The translations under genes and the position numbers were made by a program. From Nilaparvata lugens (taxonomy: Eukaryota > Arthropoda > Insecta > Hemiptera > Delphacidae), in NCBI RefSeq assembly GCF_014356525.2, contig NC_052511.1:29752437-29816436 (forward strand): DNA of 64,000 nt. The letters run 5' to 3'. Positions 10,711 to 21,133 of the stretch are shown piece by piece (position 1 is the first letter of the stretch; each line of letters starts with the position of its first letter). Below the pieces are notes generated by a model, which did not search any database, had not been told where the DNA came from, and saw nothing but the letters and a program-made list of their open reading frames with translations.

Positions 10711-11103
10711 AATATGTGAGATTTTTCAAAAATATTTTCTTGTGTACTGAGTCTTGCCTTCACAGTCCCACTAGATTTCTTATTACTGTTTTTCTCTCCA
10801 CTATCGTTGTCTTTATTCTTTATTCATTTAGGCCTATACATTATCAAAATGATAGGGAGAGGACAAATAAGGTAACGTTGTGCTATTCCTCTCCCAAATT
10901 TAGATAACACATAGTCAAATAGGTTAATTCTCGTAGTTCTTCAATTCACAAAATTTTCAGTCCTCAAGTATTTTCACAAAGTAGATTTTCAAATTTAGAT
11001 GCTTCAAAATTAAACATAGAAGAAATATTTCACATTAATATAACTAAAATAGAAAATATTCACATATTAAAAATATAATTTTGATGAATAACCGAAAAAC
11101 GAA
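10711..11103. other. Unassigned AT-rich spacer
   Basis: No repeat or coding signal recognised. It precedes the pyrimidine-rich tract and the candidate exon at 11,346. Confidence 0.3.
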
Positions 11104-11215
11104 TTACTACTACTACTACTCGTCCTCCTACTCCTCCACCTCCTCCTCCTCCTCCTCCTCCTACTCCTCCCCACTCCGCCAACTCCTCCCAACTCCTCCC
11201 CCTTCTCCCCCTTCT
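11104..11215 (+). repeat. CTC/TAC microsatellite tract
   Basis: Degenerate TAC then CTC trinucleotide repeats. In one frame this reads as a tyrosine/serine-rich peptide, which is an artefact of the repeat. Confidence 0.85.
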
Positions 11216-11345
11216 CCAAATTTATTTTTGTCCTTATTTATATTTTCTCACCCCCCTTCTTTGTCTACTTTTCCTCTTCACTCTTTTAGTTTTGTCTCTT
11301 TTCACAAAAATGGAATTAAGCAGATGTTAATCCATTGTATTTCAG

Positions 11346-11407
11346 ATGGAATGGAAGTAAAGATACAGAGGCTAGAGCATAATGTGGTTGATGACTCTTC
11401 ATACAAG
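11346..11407 (+). CDS. Candidate first coding exon of the zinc-finger gene
   Basis: A 62-bp exon candidate bounded by a splice acceptor (TTGTATTTCAG, after a pyrimidine-rich stretch) and a strong donor (AAG then GTAAGAA). An ATG at 11,351 opens 19 codons that begin MEVKIQRLEHNVV and end exactly at the donor in phase 0. The main zinc-finger exon starts at 21,134 with an acceptor that is open in phase 0, so the two would join without a frame break. A short acidic or charged N-terminal exon before the finger exon is common in insect zinc-finger genes. The link across a 9.7-kb intron full of mobile elements is inference; transcript data would decide. Confidence 0.45.
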
Positions 11408-12338
11408 GTAAGAAATAATTTTCTCATTTATTTCAACACAAATTGACATTATTATAATTATTTCTCACTTATTATTAAATGAAAGATAATTTGAAATTTC
11501 TTCAACATTGAAACGACTTCAACATTGATGTAAACATCCTCAAGAGTCATATGCACTATCTTCGTTTAATGCTAAACCACATCCCCTTGTAGATAAGGTT
11601 GCATTTATCATAATATATTTCATTCGGGGTTTATTATTTCCCCGTTTAAACCGAGAATCAGCATACATGCCTGAGTGTACTATTCAGTGTATTGAGTGTC
11701 TGATTAGGTTTACTTGTACTAGCATAATTTGGCTTGAACAAATTTGCTTGTATAAGTATACTTGACTAGCAGGAACCCGTTCTTTGCAAGGATCTATTTT
11801 AAAACTTGACAAACTCAAAACTTGACGTAATGAAATTTTGAAGAATTGAATATAGGCCTATAAACATAGGTTAATTAAGAATCTATATGCGAAATTTCAA
11901 GTTAATTAGTCCAGTAGTTCAGATGTGATGATGCGTCAAACATAATTTTTCCATCCCTTACTTGAATAAGCCAGCTCTTTACTTTATTATAGATATAGTT
12001 AAAGACTGCAAAAGATAGGACTGTGGAACAGAATAGTTGTGAAACTATGATAGCGCCAGAAGTGTCTCAAACACAATAGTAGGTACTACATGAACTTTTC
12101 GAAAGTTATTTGAAAAAAAAAATGTTAAAACCACAGAACTGAAAGTTGTCAACCTTATCATTCTACCTCCATTTAGAAAGGCTTTTGTTTGAGCCGAATG
12201 TAAATCTATATATACATATATAAAAATTAATGTCTGTTTTTGTTTGTATGTTTGTTTGTTCCCTATAGACTTGAAAACTACTTTACATAACGGCATGAAA
12301 CTGTGGGAATATGTTGTGTGAATATTGGGGATGGTTTC

Positions 12339-12779
12339 TATGAAAACATTGAATTCTTTCTTTTCTTATTCTTTCTAATTCAACACTTTACTGATAGATA
12401 TTACTACCAATTGATTGAAAGGATGTTTCCGGAATAATGAATGCTGCATGACTAAGCACATAGAAAGTCCGTATTGAGATCTAAATGAAAATATTGATTG
12501 TCAGATAAAATTCATGATTCACCAAATAGTCAAGTGAATAGACCATCTATTGACAATCAACAACTATGAAAACATTGAATTCATCTTTGAAACACTGATT
12601 TAACCTATCTATTCTTTCTAATTCAACACTTTACTGATAGATATTACTACCAATTGATTGAGAAGATGTTTTCGGAATAATGAATGCTGCATGACTAAGC
12701 ACATAGAAAGTCCGTATTGAGATGCAAATGAAAATATTGATTGTCAGATAAAATTCATGATTCACCAAATAGTCAAGTG
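12339..12779. repeat. Tandem duplication inside Helitron-like copy 1
   Basis: The unit at 12,339-12,537 is repeated at 12,565-12,779 with few changes, including the shared segment TTACTGATAGATATTACTAC and the ending CACCAAATAGTCAAGTG. The inverted copy 2 has only one such unit (about 49,500-49,700), so the duplication happened after the copies separated, or was lost in copy 2. Confidence 0.8.
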
Positions 12780-13288
12780 TGACATGAGATACATTGACTT
12801 TTTGGCGGTACGAAGTTAGGCGGGTAAGCTAGTTGTAAATAGAGCTTTATTATTAATAGTCAACCGCTGAAAAAAGACAGACTAAATCACCAGGAATACT
12901 ATAAATTCTATGAGGGACCAGTAAGCTATTAATATTTTGAGTAGTTCAATCACTTCCACTATGGACACTGAATAAATTATGGACAATCAATACGTATGAG
13001 ATTTATTAGCTACCAGTACTGTACAGAATAAAAATCTTTTGATTGCAGTGACCCCAAGTACTACAATATGAATATCCATTTGGATCAAATATAAGGAATT
13101 ACTCACACCTCTCATCGGCTCGTACTTTTTATTTACAAAATATTAACAACAAATATAATATATAAGTTATATTGAATGAACTTACGGCTAGTACTCAAGT
13201 TTGTCTTTTTCTGGCCGTGCTACAAATAAATATTGGTATATGTTTGACATTTTGTTTTTGTAATCTTGTTGTCTATTAAGAAAGTTTT

Positions 13289-13289
<1 letters not shown>

Positions 13290-13361
<72 letters not shown>
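13290..13361. repeat. (AT)n microsatellite
   Basis: About 36 AT dinucleotides. In Helitron-like copy 2 the same place (48,900-49,000) holds unrelated sequence of about 100 bp. Confidence 0.95.
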
Positions 13362-13364
<3 letters not shown>

Positions 13365-13772
13365 CTGATAGAAGGCGCAAACCGAACTGGTCAAGCATAC
13401 AACAATGGAACAAACACGTGGCAAGTTCGCGTTCTTGACAAACGCAAAATTGATTCGATCAGCTGATTGATAAGATTATTTCAAGCTTTCCAATGATTAC
13501 AACATAGGTTAGAATATCATGTGTCAATTATCTCAGTTCCATATGGCGTTCACCTTACCATGTTCATAACCTCACATTAATAGGATCCTTTTTCATCCTT
13601 TGAATCCCTTAGAGGCAAAATATCTCAAAATCCGTTCTTAGTGTGCGTCTAGCATGTTTAAAGAATATTTTTGCAAATGTTTAAGTCTGTAGGCCAATTA
13701 GTTTGAGCTGTAGTGTGATTTTACATCAAAATTTTCGAAAAATGCCCTCTCCTGAACCCCCTGTGCTACTGA

Positions 13773-14082
13773 CCGGCAAAATGTGAACATTAAAACATAC
13801 TTGCAAAATACCTAAGTCAATATTTTTTACTAACAACTGGAGTAATTGGTTGACATTTTCAATCATAGTTCATCAAGGGGTGAATTTTCATCAGCAATGA
13901 TTATTTCAAAAAATTTCCTATTTTCAAAAGTGGTTCAAAATCTCAATAAAACAATTATCATATCTCACTATTGTCGATTTCTCCCAAACTTCTCGTAAGG
14001 GTTGTCAAAAAAAGAATATTACGTTTTTAAATTCAACTAATTTTTTTATGCACGTTAATTTGGCTTCCATGAAGGTTGTTAT
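13773..14082. other. Unassigned spacer
   Basis: AT-rich sequence between the Helitron-like element and a LINE fragment. No feature recognised, though its end may belong to the damaged 5' part of the LINE. Confidence 0.3.
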
Positions 14083-15203
14083 TTGGAAATGGCTCTAGAG
14101 AGCTTCATGTCAACATTATATACTAACCTGAATGCCAGAGTTGCACCTGCTGTATCTGGTTCTTTTCTTAGATATCAGAAAGGCCTTACAGTTGAACATT
14201 CGCTACTGGTTGACAAATTATCCAGGGCTGGTATTGTAGGTGTGGCTCAGGATTGGTTTAGATCTTATTTGAGTGCAGTATGTTGCCATGGGGGATGCCA
14301 GAAGTGAGATCCTGGAAGTGGACTGTGGAATCCCGCAGGGTTCAGTACTCGATCCAGTTTTCTCATATTTATAAATGACCTTTTCTCAGGTAATTCTAAT
14401 GGTATTTCAGTTTACTTCGCAGATGATACTGCTTTCTCTTATTGTAATACATAAGTGCAAAACCTGAATAAAATTGTGCAAGAATATCTTCTGAATAGAA
14501 TGCTTTTCTGGTACAATAGAATTGGTTTAGCCCTAAACCTCTTGAAAACGAAATATATATTATTCACATTGTATACTCCTTGGCAATTCCTTCACTCATT
14601 AAAATGTCATACAATTTCTTGTAGACAAATCAATTGTGATTGTGGTACTCTGGCACAAACTGATTTCATCAGGTTAAAAAATTCCACCATCTTAGAAAAT
14701 GCATTCCTCCAATTGTGCTCAGGTAACTTTATTTTGCTCTGTTAGATTCCAAATTAAGTTATGGCATTAGTTGCTGGGGATCCACCTACAAAACCCATCT
14801 AGCACCTCTAATTGTGATTCAAAAAACCAAAGTACGTTGTATGAAGAGTGTAAGCAGGATCGAACACTCTTTTCCAATTTTCCATAATTTCAATTGTTTG
14901 CCATTGTGCTACAAATATGTTTTCAAAGTCTCATCATCCTTTTACATTTTATCAGGCAATTGAAGTTGGCAAATGTTTATGAATGATAATGTGTACAGAA
15001 CTAGAATTGTAGTTGAAATTTTAGCTATACACTCCAGTGTGAATAACACTTTTTTTCAGAAATCCTTTGTATTTTTGGGACCAAAATTTTCCAACCAACT
15101 ACCTGATTATATAAGAAACATTGAGAACAAAATACCTTTGAAAAAAAAATTAAATGTCTTATTGGATGTCTGCCTGAAACTATTGAGAGTTATTTTTCTG
15201 TAA
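14083..15203 (+). pseudogene. Strongly decayed LINE reverse transcriptase
   Basis: Pieces of a LINE RT appear in order across frames: GIVGVAQDWFRSYLS (14,083-14,307), CGIPQGSVL (about 14,325), YFADDTAFS (about 14,410), a thumb-like segment with LLKTKYILF (14,455-14,745) and a C-terminal piece LGPKFSNQLPDYIRN (14,973-15,203). It lies in the plus orientation inside the presumed zinc-finger intron. Many stops and indels show that it is old. It resembles RTs of the Jockey/R1 group, but the clade is uncertain. Confidence 0.7.
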
Positions 15204-15724
15204 TTATCTGAATCCCATTCTATTATAATACTTTTTTTACCTGTTTTGCACATACATATTTGAAGGAGAAAGATGTGTGATGCCCCGTTTCACCAAGCTT
15301 GGTCAAGGCATTTATTTATTTTTTTTTTCCAACGGTACACACCAATTACAACAATCAAAAAGCACAAAAAAGAAGCATATAAAATAAGAATAATAATAAT
15401 AATACTAATAAGCATAATTATAACCTAATAATAAGCATAATAACAAGCATAACAATAACAAGCTAAGTTAAAGAGGATTGGCTAGTGCCCCCTAAGTATA
15501 CATATTACATAATGAAGCTAAATTTTAAAGCAAAGCAATGAAGGTAAAGCATTCAAAGTAGCCTATAGCCAAATAAAAGAGAAAAATAAATTAGGCAAAC
15601 CTCAGCATTAGATCACTAACAAGTAATCACAAAGGGTATAACAAAATACATGCATAAAAAAACAAAAGGAGAAAGGATGATAAGACGAAAGATATATAAA
15701 TATCAGCTAACAACAAAGAAGGAG

Positions 15725-18469
15725 CTAGAGTCCCCACCGCATGGCTGCCCTCCTGAAAGCTACCACGGACACATCAAAGAAATCAATTCCTGCCGCAGCA
15801 GCCTCACAACCAGATCGCAGCACCCTTGACAAACCACTATTGTATGTGTAAGCTGTTGTATGAAGACGTCGTCTGAAGATCGTCCTGGAGCGGGTCCCTC
15901 TTGGAGCACAGATATCAATGCCAGCCAACAATTCCGGGCAGTCCAATGCTCCATTCACCAATTTGTAAAGAAGCATCAAGTCGAAGAGTCTCCTCCTAGA
16001 AGCCAAAGGTAAAAGGCCAAAATGTCTCTCAATTTCCTCCACAGGTACATCAAAGTATGCAAACCCCATCCTGCAGCCAAGCATTCTCACAAAACGTCTC
16101 TGGACCTTCTGTAGCATATCAATCTGGTATTGGTGGTATGGGGACCATATGACAGAAGCATACTCCATAACAGGAAGGACCAGTGCCCTGAACAGAACCA
16201 GGAGACTATGAGGAGATCTGAAATCTCTAGAGGACCTGAAAATGAATCCAAGCAGTGACCTAGCCTTGGCTGTTATCCCACACACATGCTCCAAAGGACT
16301 AAGGGAGGGACTCATGGTAACCCCAAGGTCATTGAATTTAAACACTCTTATCAGAGGAGCACCCTGCAGGACATATTGAATATCAAGGATATTGGACCCA
16401 CGTCTGAAAGACATCATCACACACTTAGCAGTGTTCAGTGCCATGCCATTATCCAAACACCATTTATCAATGTTCAAGAGTGAAGACTGCAGTGCATTGC
16501 GCCCTGTACCATGCGACACCACATCAAAAAGTTTCACATCATCAGCATACATTAAGAAATTGGAAGAGATGACACTACCAATATCATTCATAAATAAGTT
16601 GAAAAGGAGGGGACCCAGATGAGACCCCTGTGGAACCCCAGATAAGGCCCTGAATGGTGATGACTCATGACCTTCATACCTAACATTAAGAGTTCTATCC
16701 CTCAGGTAGCTATCCAACCACATTAGCAATGATCCATGGACTCCATAACCCTTCAACTTGGCAATCATAAGAGTGTGATTAACTCTATCAAAGGCCTTTG
16801 AGAGATCCAAGTACAAGCAATCCACCTGACAAGCATTCACAAAGGCTCCCATCACAAAATCCTGAAACTCCAGAAGATTAGTAACTGTAGATCTAGACCT
16901 CAGAAACCCATGCTGCTCCATAGATATACCCTTACGCAGGCAGAAATAAAGATGGTCCGTAACTATGCCCTCAAATACCATGGCTATCACAGAGTGGATT
17001 GTAATAGGTCTATAATTTCTGGCATTACAATGGTCACCTGACTTGAACACAGGCACCAGGGAACCACTCTTGAGAACCTCAGGGAAGATACCTACTGTTA
17101 GCAGAGCAGCAAAGAACACAGCCAGGTGACCAGCCAGGACAGGAGCACAGAAACGGAGTACCAGAGAAGGAATACCATCAGGTCCTACCCCCCTATTAAC
17201 ATCTAAAGTCTCCAGCCTCCATTGAACATCAGAAGCAGCAATGCAGCATGGCGGAACCACCTGATTCCAACCAAAATCAAAAGTAGGAACAGGAACAGGA
17301 ATAGTGGATTTTTTAGAGACCTTCTTTAGCCCATTGACATGGGACCAGAAAGATTTTATATTAGTCTGGACAGAATCCTCCACACCCATTATATAGGTAT
17401 CATAACATCTTCTAGTCAGGTCCTTACATCTGTCCCTCAAGCAGCAGAAAGCTTCATAGAGGTGGATACTGCCATTGGCCTTGTAATTCCTGTGTGCAAT
17501 CTTTTTAGCCACAATCAGTCTCTTTAGATCATTAGAGAACCATTTAGGGAAGTTAGAGACATAAACCCTTCTCACTGGAGTAAACCTCATGATGGAAGAT
17601 CTCAAATCACTGCAGAATTCACTGAACTTCTGCTCAACCACCATACCTTCCATGCAGCTTAAAAGCGGATATTCCCTACCCTGAAGAACCTGGAATATAG
17701 AGACCAAATCACTTTTCCGGAAGTCAGGAATGTGTTTAACATATCTTGGTTGAGACCCACCACTCAAGCAAAAACCTATATGAAGGGCAGGGTGATGCCT
17801 ATCCTCAGGAACCAGTACTTCCAATGGCTTACTCACCAACAAGTCAGGAATAGAAGAAAAAACCAGGTCCAGAAGTACTCCCCTAGAATTCAACTCGTTG
17901 TTTGCCTGCTGGAGGTTGTGTGCAAGAGCCAAATCAGCAATAGATCTAGAAGTAGCAGCATGAAACAAGTTCAATCTGGACCAATCAACATTTGGCAGAT
18001 TAAAATCACCAATCAGTAATACATAATCTGGGCTTCCAGCTTGCAATATGGCACAATCAATGGATTGGCATAAATCATCATAAACCTTAGCTGGCTGGTT
18101 AGGAGGAATATAGGCACAAACAAGCAAAAACTTACAAACTAACAGGGAACATAAAATAAACAGGCATTCACTTTTACAAGACAATACAACAATAGGGTAA
18201 CTAGAAATACTATTATGTACAGCCACAAGGACTCCACCACCACTTAACTTAGCACTGGTAAGTTCTGATCTGTCACATCTATACATGCTGTAGCAGTCAA
18301 GACCAAGCTCACTATCACTAATATCAGAACTAAGATTAGTCTCTACAAAGGCAATCATATCATATGCCGTGACTGAAGCATTAAGAGACAAATCAGTTAA
18401 TTTAGACCTCAACCCATTGACATTCTGAAAATAAATACTATAGTTCTTTGGTGTACCGTTGGAACTTAT
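15725..18469 (-). CDS. LINE ORF2: endonuclease and reverse transcriptase
   Basis: An unbroken frame of 914 codons. The N-terminal half is an apurinic-like endonuclease: FQNVNGLRSK at the start, VETNL (about residue 40), YIPPNQPA, LIGDFNLPNVDW (about 155) and a HHPAL end motif preceded by DR rather than the usual SD. The second half is a reverse transcriptase: NYRPITI, HGFLRSRST, LDLSKAFDRVNH, GVPQGSHLGPLLF and catalytic MYADDVKLF. The C-terminus has YASVIWSPYHQ. The frame opens after a stop upstream of 18,469, and the natural first codon overlaps the ORF1 stop as ATA, where an ATG would be expected. The next in-frame ATG is inside the endonuclease. It makes DNA from its own RNA at a nicked target. 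Confidence 0.9.
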   Translation of the reverse strand: MSSNGTPKNYSIYFQNVNGLRSKLTDLSLNASVTAYDMIAFVETNLSSDISDSELGLDCYSMYRCDRSELTSAKLSGGGVLVAVHNSISSYPIVVLSCKSECLFILCSLLVCKFLLVCAYIPPNQPAKVYDDLCQSIDCAILQAGSPDYVLLIGDFNLPNVDWSRLNLFHAATSRSIADLALAHNLQQANNELNSRGVLLDLVFSSIPDLLVSKPLEVLVPEDRHHPALHIGFCLSGGSQPRYVKHIPDFRKSDLVSIFQVLQGREYPLLSCMEGMVVEQKFSEFCSDLRSSIMRFTPVRRVYVSNFPKWFSNDLKRLIVAKKIAHRNYKANGSIHLYEAFCCLRDRCKDLTRRCYDTYIMGVEDSVQTNIKSFWSHVNGLKKVSKKSTIPVPVPTFDFGWNQVVPPCCIAASDVQWRLETLDVNRGVGPDGIPSLVLRFCAPVLAGHLAVFFAALLTVGIFPEVLKSGSLVPVFKSGDHCNARNYRPITIHSVIAMVFEGIVTDHLYFCLRKGISMEQHGFLRSRSTVTNLLEFQDFVMGAFVNACQVDCLYLDLSKAFDRVNHTLMIAKLKGYGVHGSLLMWLDSYLRDRTLNVRYEGHESSPFRALSGVPQGSHLGPLLFNLFMNDIGSVISSNFLMYADDVKLFDVVSHGTGRNALQSSLLNIDKWCLDNGMALNTAKCVMMSFRRGSNILDIQYVLQGAPLIRVFKFNDLGVTMSPSLSPLEHVCGITAKARSLLGFIFRSSRDFRSPHSLLVLFRALVLPVMEYASVIWSPYHQYQIDMLQKVQRRFVRMLGCRMGFAYFDVPVEEIERHFGLLPLASRRRLFDLMLLYKLVNGALDCPELLAGIDICAPRGTRSRTIFRRRLHTTAYTYNSGLSRVLRSGCEAAAAGIDFFDVSVVAFRRAAMRWGL

Positions 18470-19401
18470 GCGTTTTTTTGCTTATTACTCACAATTTTTG
18501 GGACCCCACTGATATATTTGATTGTAAGCCCCTCCTCACCCCTAGACTTTCAATTGGCCAGTTCGGCATTTAAAGTTTTCAGATGGTTAGCCTCAAATGG
18601 GGTTCTATCTCTAGATAGTCTAACTTTGGATAGCAATGGATCACACAACTTGGCATTGAATTTAGATATGACTGTTGAAGCATCAGCAGGATTACCCAAT
18701 ATCACCTTGAGTGGCCTAGTGTACCCCTGTTTCTTTTTCCCAACACGAAGAGATCTAGCACCCACAGGAGAAAAGGATGGAAGAAATGGAGAGAATAGTT
18801 TTGAGATAAAGTCCATGTCATGTTGTTTTCTCACTGCTACATCAGCGCTAGGGGATTCTTCCAAATTGAAAACCATCACATTTGAAGATCTATGAGTATG
18901 TTCATGGAGTTCTGCTAAAGTCACCTCAAGGCTACCCGAGTCCAACCCAGAAGCATTCATGGACTGATTCTTAAGTACACCCAGCTCCTGTTCCAAGGCC
19001 TCAATACGTTTCTCTGACTCACAAATACGAGGCTCCAAACTGGACAGCAAATTATTCACAGAGGCTAGGTCTTCTTTAATGGCAGTAATATCACCAGGAA
19101 CCGCTTCCATACTGTTTATTTTAGAGATTAGAGTGTCCATTTTCAATGACAGTTGTTGAATATTAGAAAGCACTAGATTGTGAGGATGTTCATCAATACC
19201 AAGACAGTCAACCCTGGAACAAAACCATTTATTCTTGGAATCCGCTGATAGTATACGGTATTCATTGTCTGGTACAGAAACACAAGTATGATGAAACCAA
19301 CGTTCGCATTTACCAGAGCATAAGAGACCCTTTTCAGAACGCAGGACTTTTTTGAAGCACATACAGCACGTAATACGATCCAAAAATGCCATTATATACA
19401 T
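18466..19401 (-). CDS. LINE ORF1: PHD-type zinc finger and coiled-coil protein
   Basis: Starts at ATG 19,401. Residues about 11-65 form a PHD-like finger (CCMCFKK, CSGKCERWFHHTC, WFCSRVDC). Residues about 75-150 are a predicted coiled coil with heptad-like spacing (SLKMDTLISKINSME; SEKRIEALEQELGVLK). Then comes a domain NVMVFNLEES to KVRLSRDRTP that resembles the RNA-binding-like C-terminus of insect LINE ORF1 proteins. An in-frame TGA at 18,550-18,552 cuts the protein to 283 residues, but the frame stays open for 28 more codons with a plausible C-terminus (GLTIKYISGVPKI) to TAA at 18,466. ORF1 proteins bind LINE RNA; the role here is inferred from the family. Confidence 0.8.
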
Positions 19402-20814
19402 CTAGATGAAAAACACAAATTAAGTTCAACAGTTAGGCAGCTGTGTTAATATCGAATAATATGTAGAAAAAAAAGTTCGGAAAGCAGTTAGTAGCAAGTT
19501 CATCGAAAGAACGCGAGAGGGAATAGTGACGCGTATACGATCGGATAGCGCTGCAAAATAAGTTGAACAGTATCTGTATCACCAACCATCCGTATCACCG
19601 CGCAACAGAGTCTTCCTACTCGAACATAGACGCAACAGAGTCTTCCTACTCGCACTTAAGCAAAGACACTCGAAAAAGCAGACTCATTCATTACTGCAAC
19701 CGGTAAATTATCTACTGTCAAGTTGAAAACAAGGCGGTCAAAGTTCAATTCAACGTGACAAAACTAAAATTAGCTCATGAGTTGAGTACTGGCTACGAGT
19801 ACGAAATAATGCTTCAGTGTAAATACACATGTCCAAATCACGTCGCTAACATTGCTAACAGCAGAGAACACTTTGGGAATTCACCACACACTACTCACAG
19901 TTCAAAAAAAGACATAATTACTGCCAATTTGAACATGGTTAAAGTCTATCAGCTGGTCAAATCAAATAATTCGTTCCACCAACACCAGTTACGTTTGACC
20001 ACGGTCAATTCAATGGTTAAGTTTGACTGCCGCCGAACGGGCGATCAAATTTATTTGAACACGGTCAAAAGACTGGTTTGATCAATTTCCTTGCTTGTTT
20101 GTGGGTTATGTTTTTGACGCAATAAAAAATTTCAAAGTTTTTGGTGCGATTGAATTTTGTTGTAAGCTATTTATTAGGTTCGTTCTCGGACTCTTTTAAT
20201 TAGTAAATTATTATAGTATAGAAAATAAAGGACGGTTTTGAAAAAGATTTGCTTTAATCTTCTATTACACAGTGGGCCTATATTAATCAATCCTCAGATC
20301 ATATTAGAAGGGGACCCAGGAGGCCTGCCCTTAAATAATGAATATGAAGAAAAATCAGTACAGTAATTACAGAAAAAGTACAGTAATCTGAATTTTTGAT
20401 GGCCTGACGGTAAAGTAAAAAGAGCATTCAGCGCAAATTACCCTCTGAATATGAGCAGCAAAACTGATATCAAGTATCATGGGGTGCTACTATATTTACA
20501 GCATTTTATTTGGATTTTCGTTTAATAATAATTATTAATCCATTAGCATTTGAATAACTGCAATATCTCAGTAATTTTCATCCATCAAAATCAGATGTAG
20601 CCAATAGCAAGCCAGCAAACATGTCGGCCAACTTCAGAAAAGTACAGCTACAAGATTTGACCATGTTCAGATCTGTCCATGTTAAGATTTGCCCGACGGA
20701 GTTTTGATCAATCCCGAGGTTTGTGGAACAGTTGTATGTTTGATCAAATTTTGACTATGGTCTAATTGACCATGGGCTAGGCTATATTTGATCAAGGTTG
20801 GTGATACCGGGCAT

Positions 20815-21133
20815 AAGTGTAGCATCAAAAACTTTTTTCACTAATCTCCTACTTGCATACAAATTAAGAATAATTTAGCAAGTAGTATTTTTTTGACAGG
20901 AACTAACTGTATAGAAGTTTATAGCTTTATTTTACTGAGCTAGTGATAGTAAATTATTTCAATTATTGTATTGTGTTTTTGTTTTTGTCAAAATAATATT
21001 TGATTTGGTTTTTAACTTGAGGCTGACTGAGAGACTTCCTTCAAATGGCAGATTATTTGTCCAAATACCTAATCAAATATTACCAACACTTTAATCACCA
21101 AAAATGAATAAAATAAAACTGACTTGTTTCTAG
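20815..21133. other. End of intron before the zinc-finger exon
   Basis: AT-rich, ending in a pyrimidine-containing acceptor TTGTTTCTAG at 21,124-21,133. No other feature. Confidence 0.4.

Larger units (their letters stand above)
11766..13772 (-). mobile_element. Helitron-like element, copy 1
   Basis: The whole stretch is an inverted copy of the element at 47,389-50,827. Both end in CACGGGTTC(C/T)TGCTAG followed by T, which fits the CTAG-T 3' end of Helitrons (established knowledge). No Rep/helicase is coded, so it would be non-autonomous. Segments matched in the other copy include the CAAACACAATAGTAGGTACT stretch near 12,070, the TTCGGAATAATGAATGCTGC stretch near 12,670, the chloramphenicol-free spacer at 13,190-13,260 and the GAGGGCATTTTTCGAAAAT stretch near 13,745 (read on the minus strand). 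The 5' end is uncertain. Confidence 0.55.
15310..19729 (-). mobile_element. Nearly intact two-ORF LINE
   Basis: A 4.4-kb minus-strand LINE with a 5' UTR (19,402-19,729), ORF1 (18,466-19,401), ORF2 (15,725-18,469) and a 3' UTR ending in an A-rich/ATAAATAAAT tail at 15,310-15,330. CAAGGC stands on both sides (15,304-15,309 and 19,730-19,735) and may be the target duplication. The 5' UTR holds a short duplicated stretch CGCAACAGAGTCTTCCTACT at about 19,600 and 19,630. The long intact ORF2 suggests a fairly recent insertion. Layout and motifs fit the CR1/Jockey group with a PHD-type ORF1. Confidence 0.8.
15280..20814. mobile_element. Inverted-repeat element interrupted by a LINE
   Basis: The left end ATGCCCCGTTTCACCAAGCT (15,280) pairs with the right end, whose reverse complement is ATGCCCGGTATCACCAACCT (20,814); similarity continues to GGTCAA/GATCAA. 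Without the 4.4-kb LINE at 15,310-19,729 the element would be about 1.1 kb. The interior right part (19,740-20,800) is rich in GGTCAAA-type motifs that also appear in the smaller relative at 29,969-30,160. No transposase is seen, and no target duplication is clear. Confidence 0.5.

Noticed and set aside
11081..11446. 121-codon frame rich in Tyr and Ser
   Set aside because: Its first part is the translation of TAC/CTC microsatellite; only the 62-bp exon near its end has splice support.
13188..13466. Frames reading IYIYIY on both strands
   Set aside because: Artefact of the (AT)n repeat.
16286..18019. Plus-strand frames within the intact LINE
   Set aside because: Antisense shadows of ORF2.
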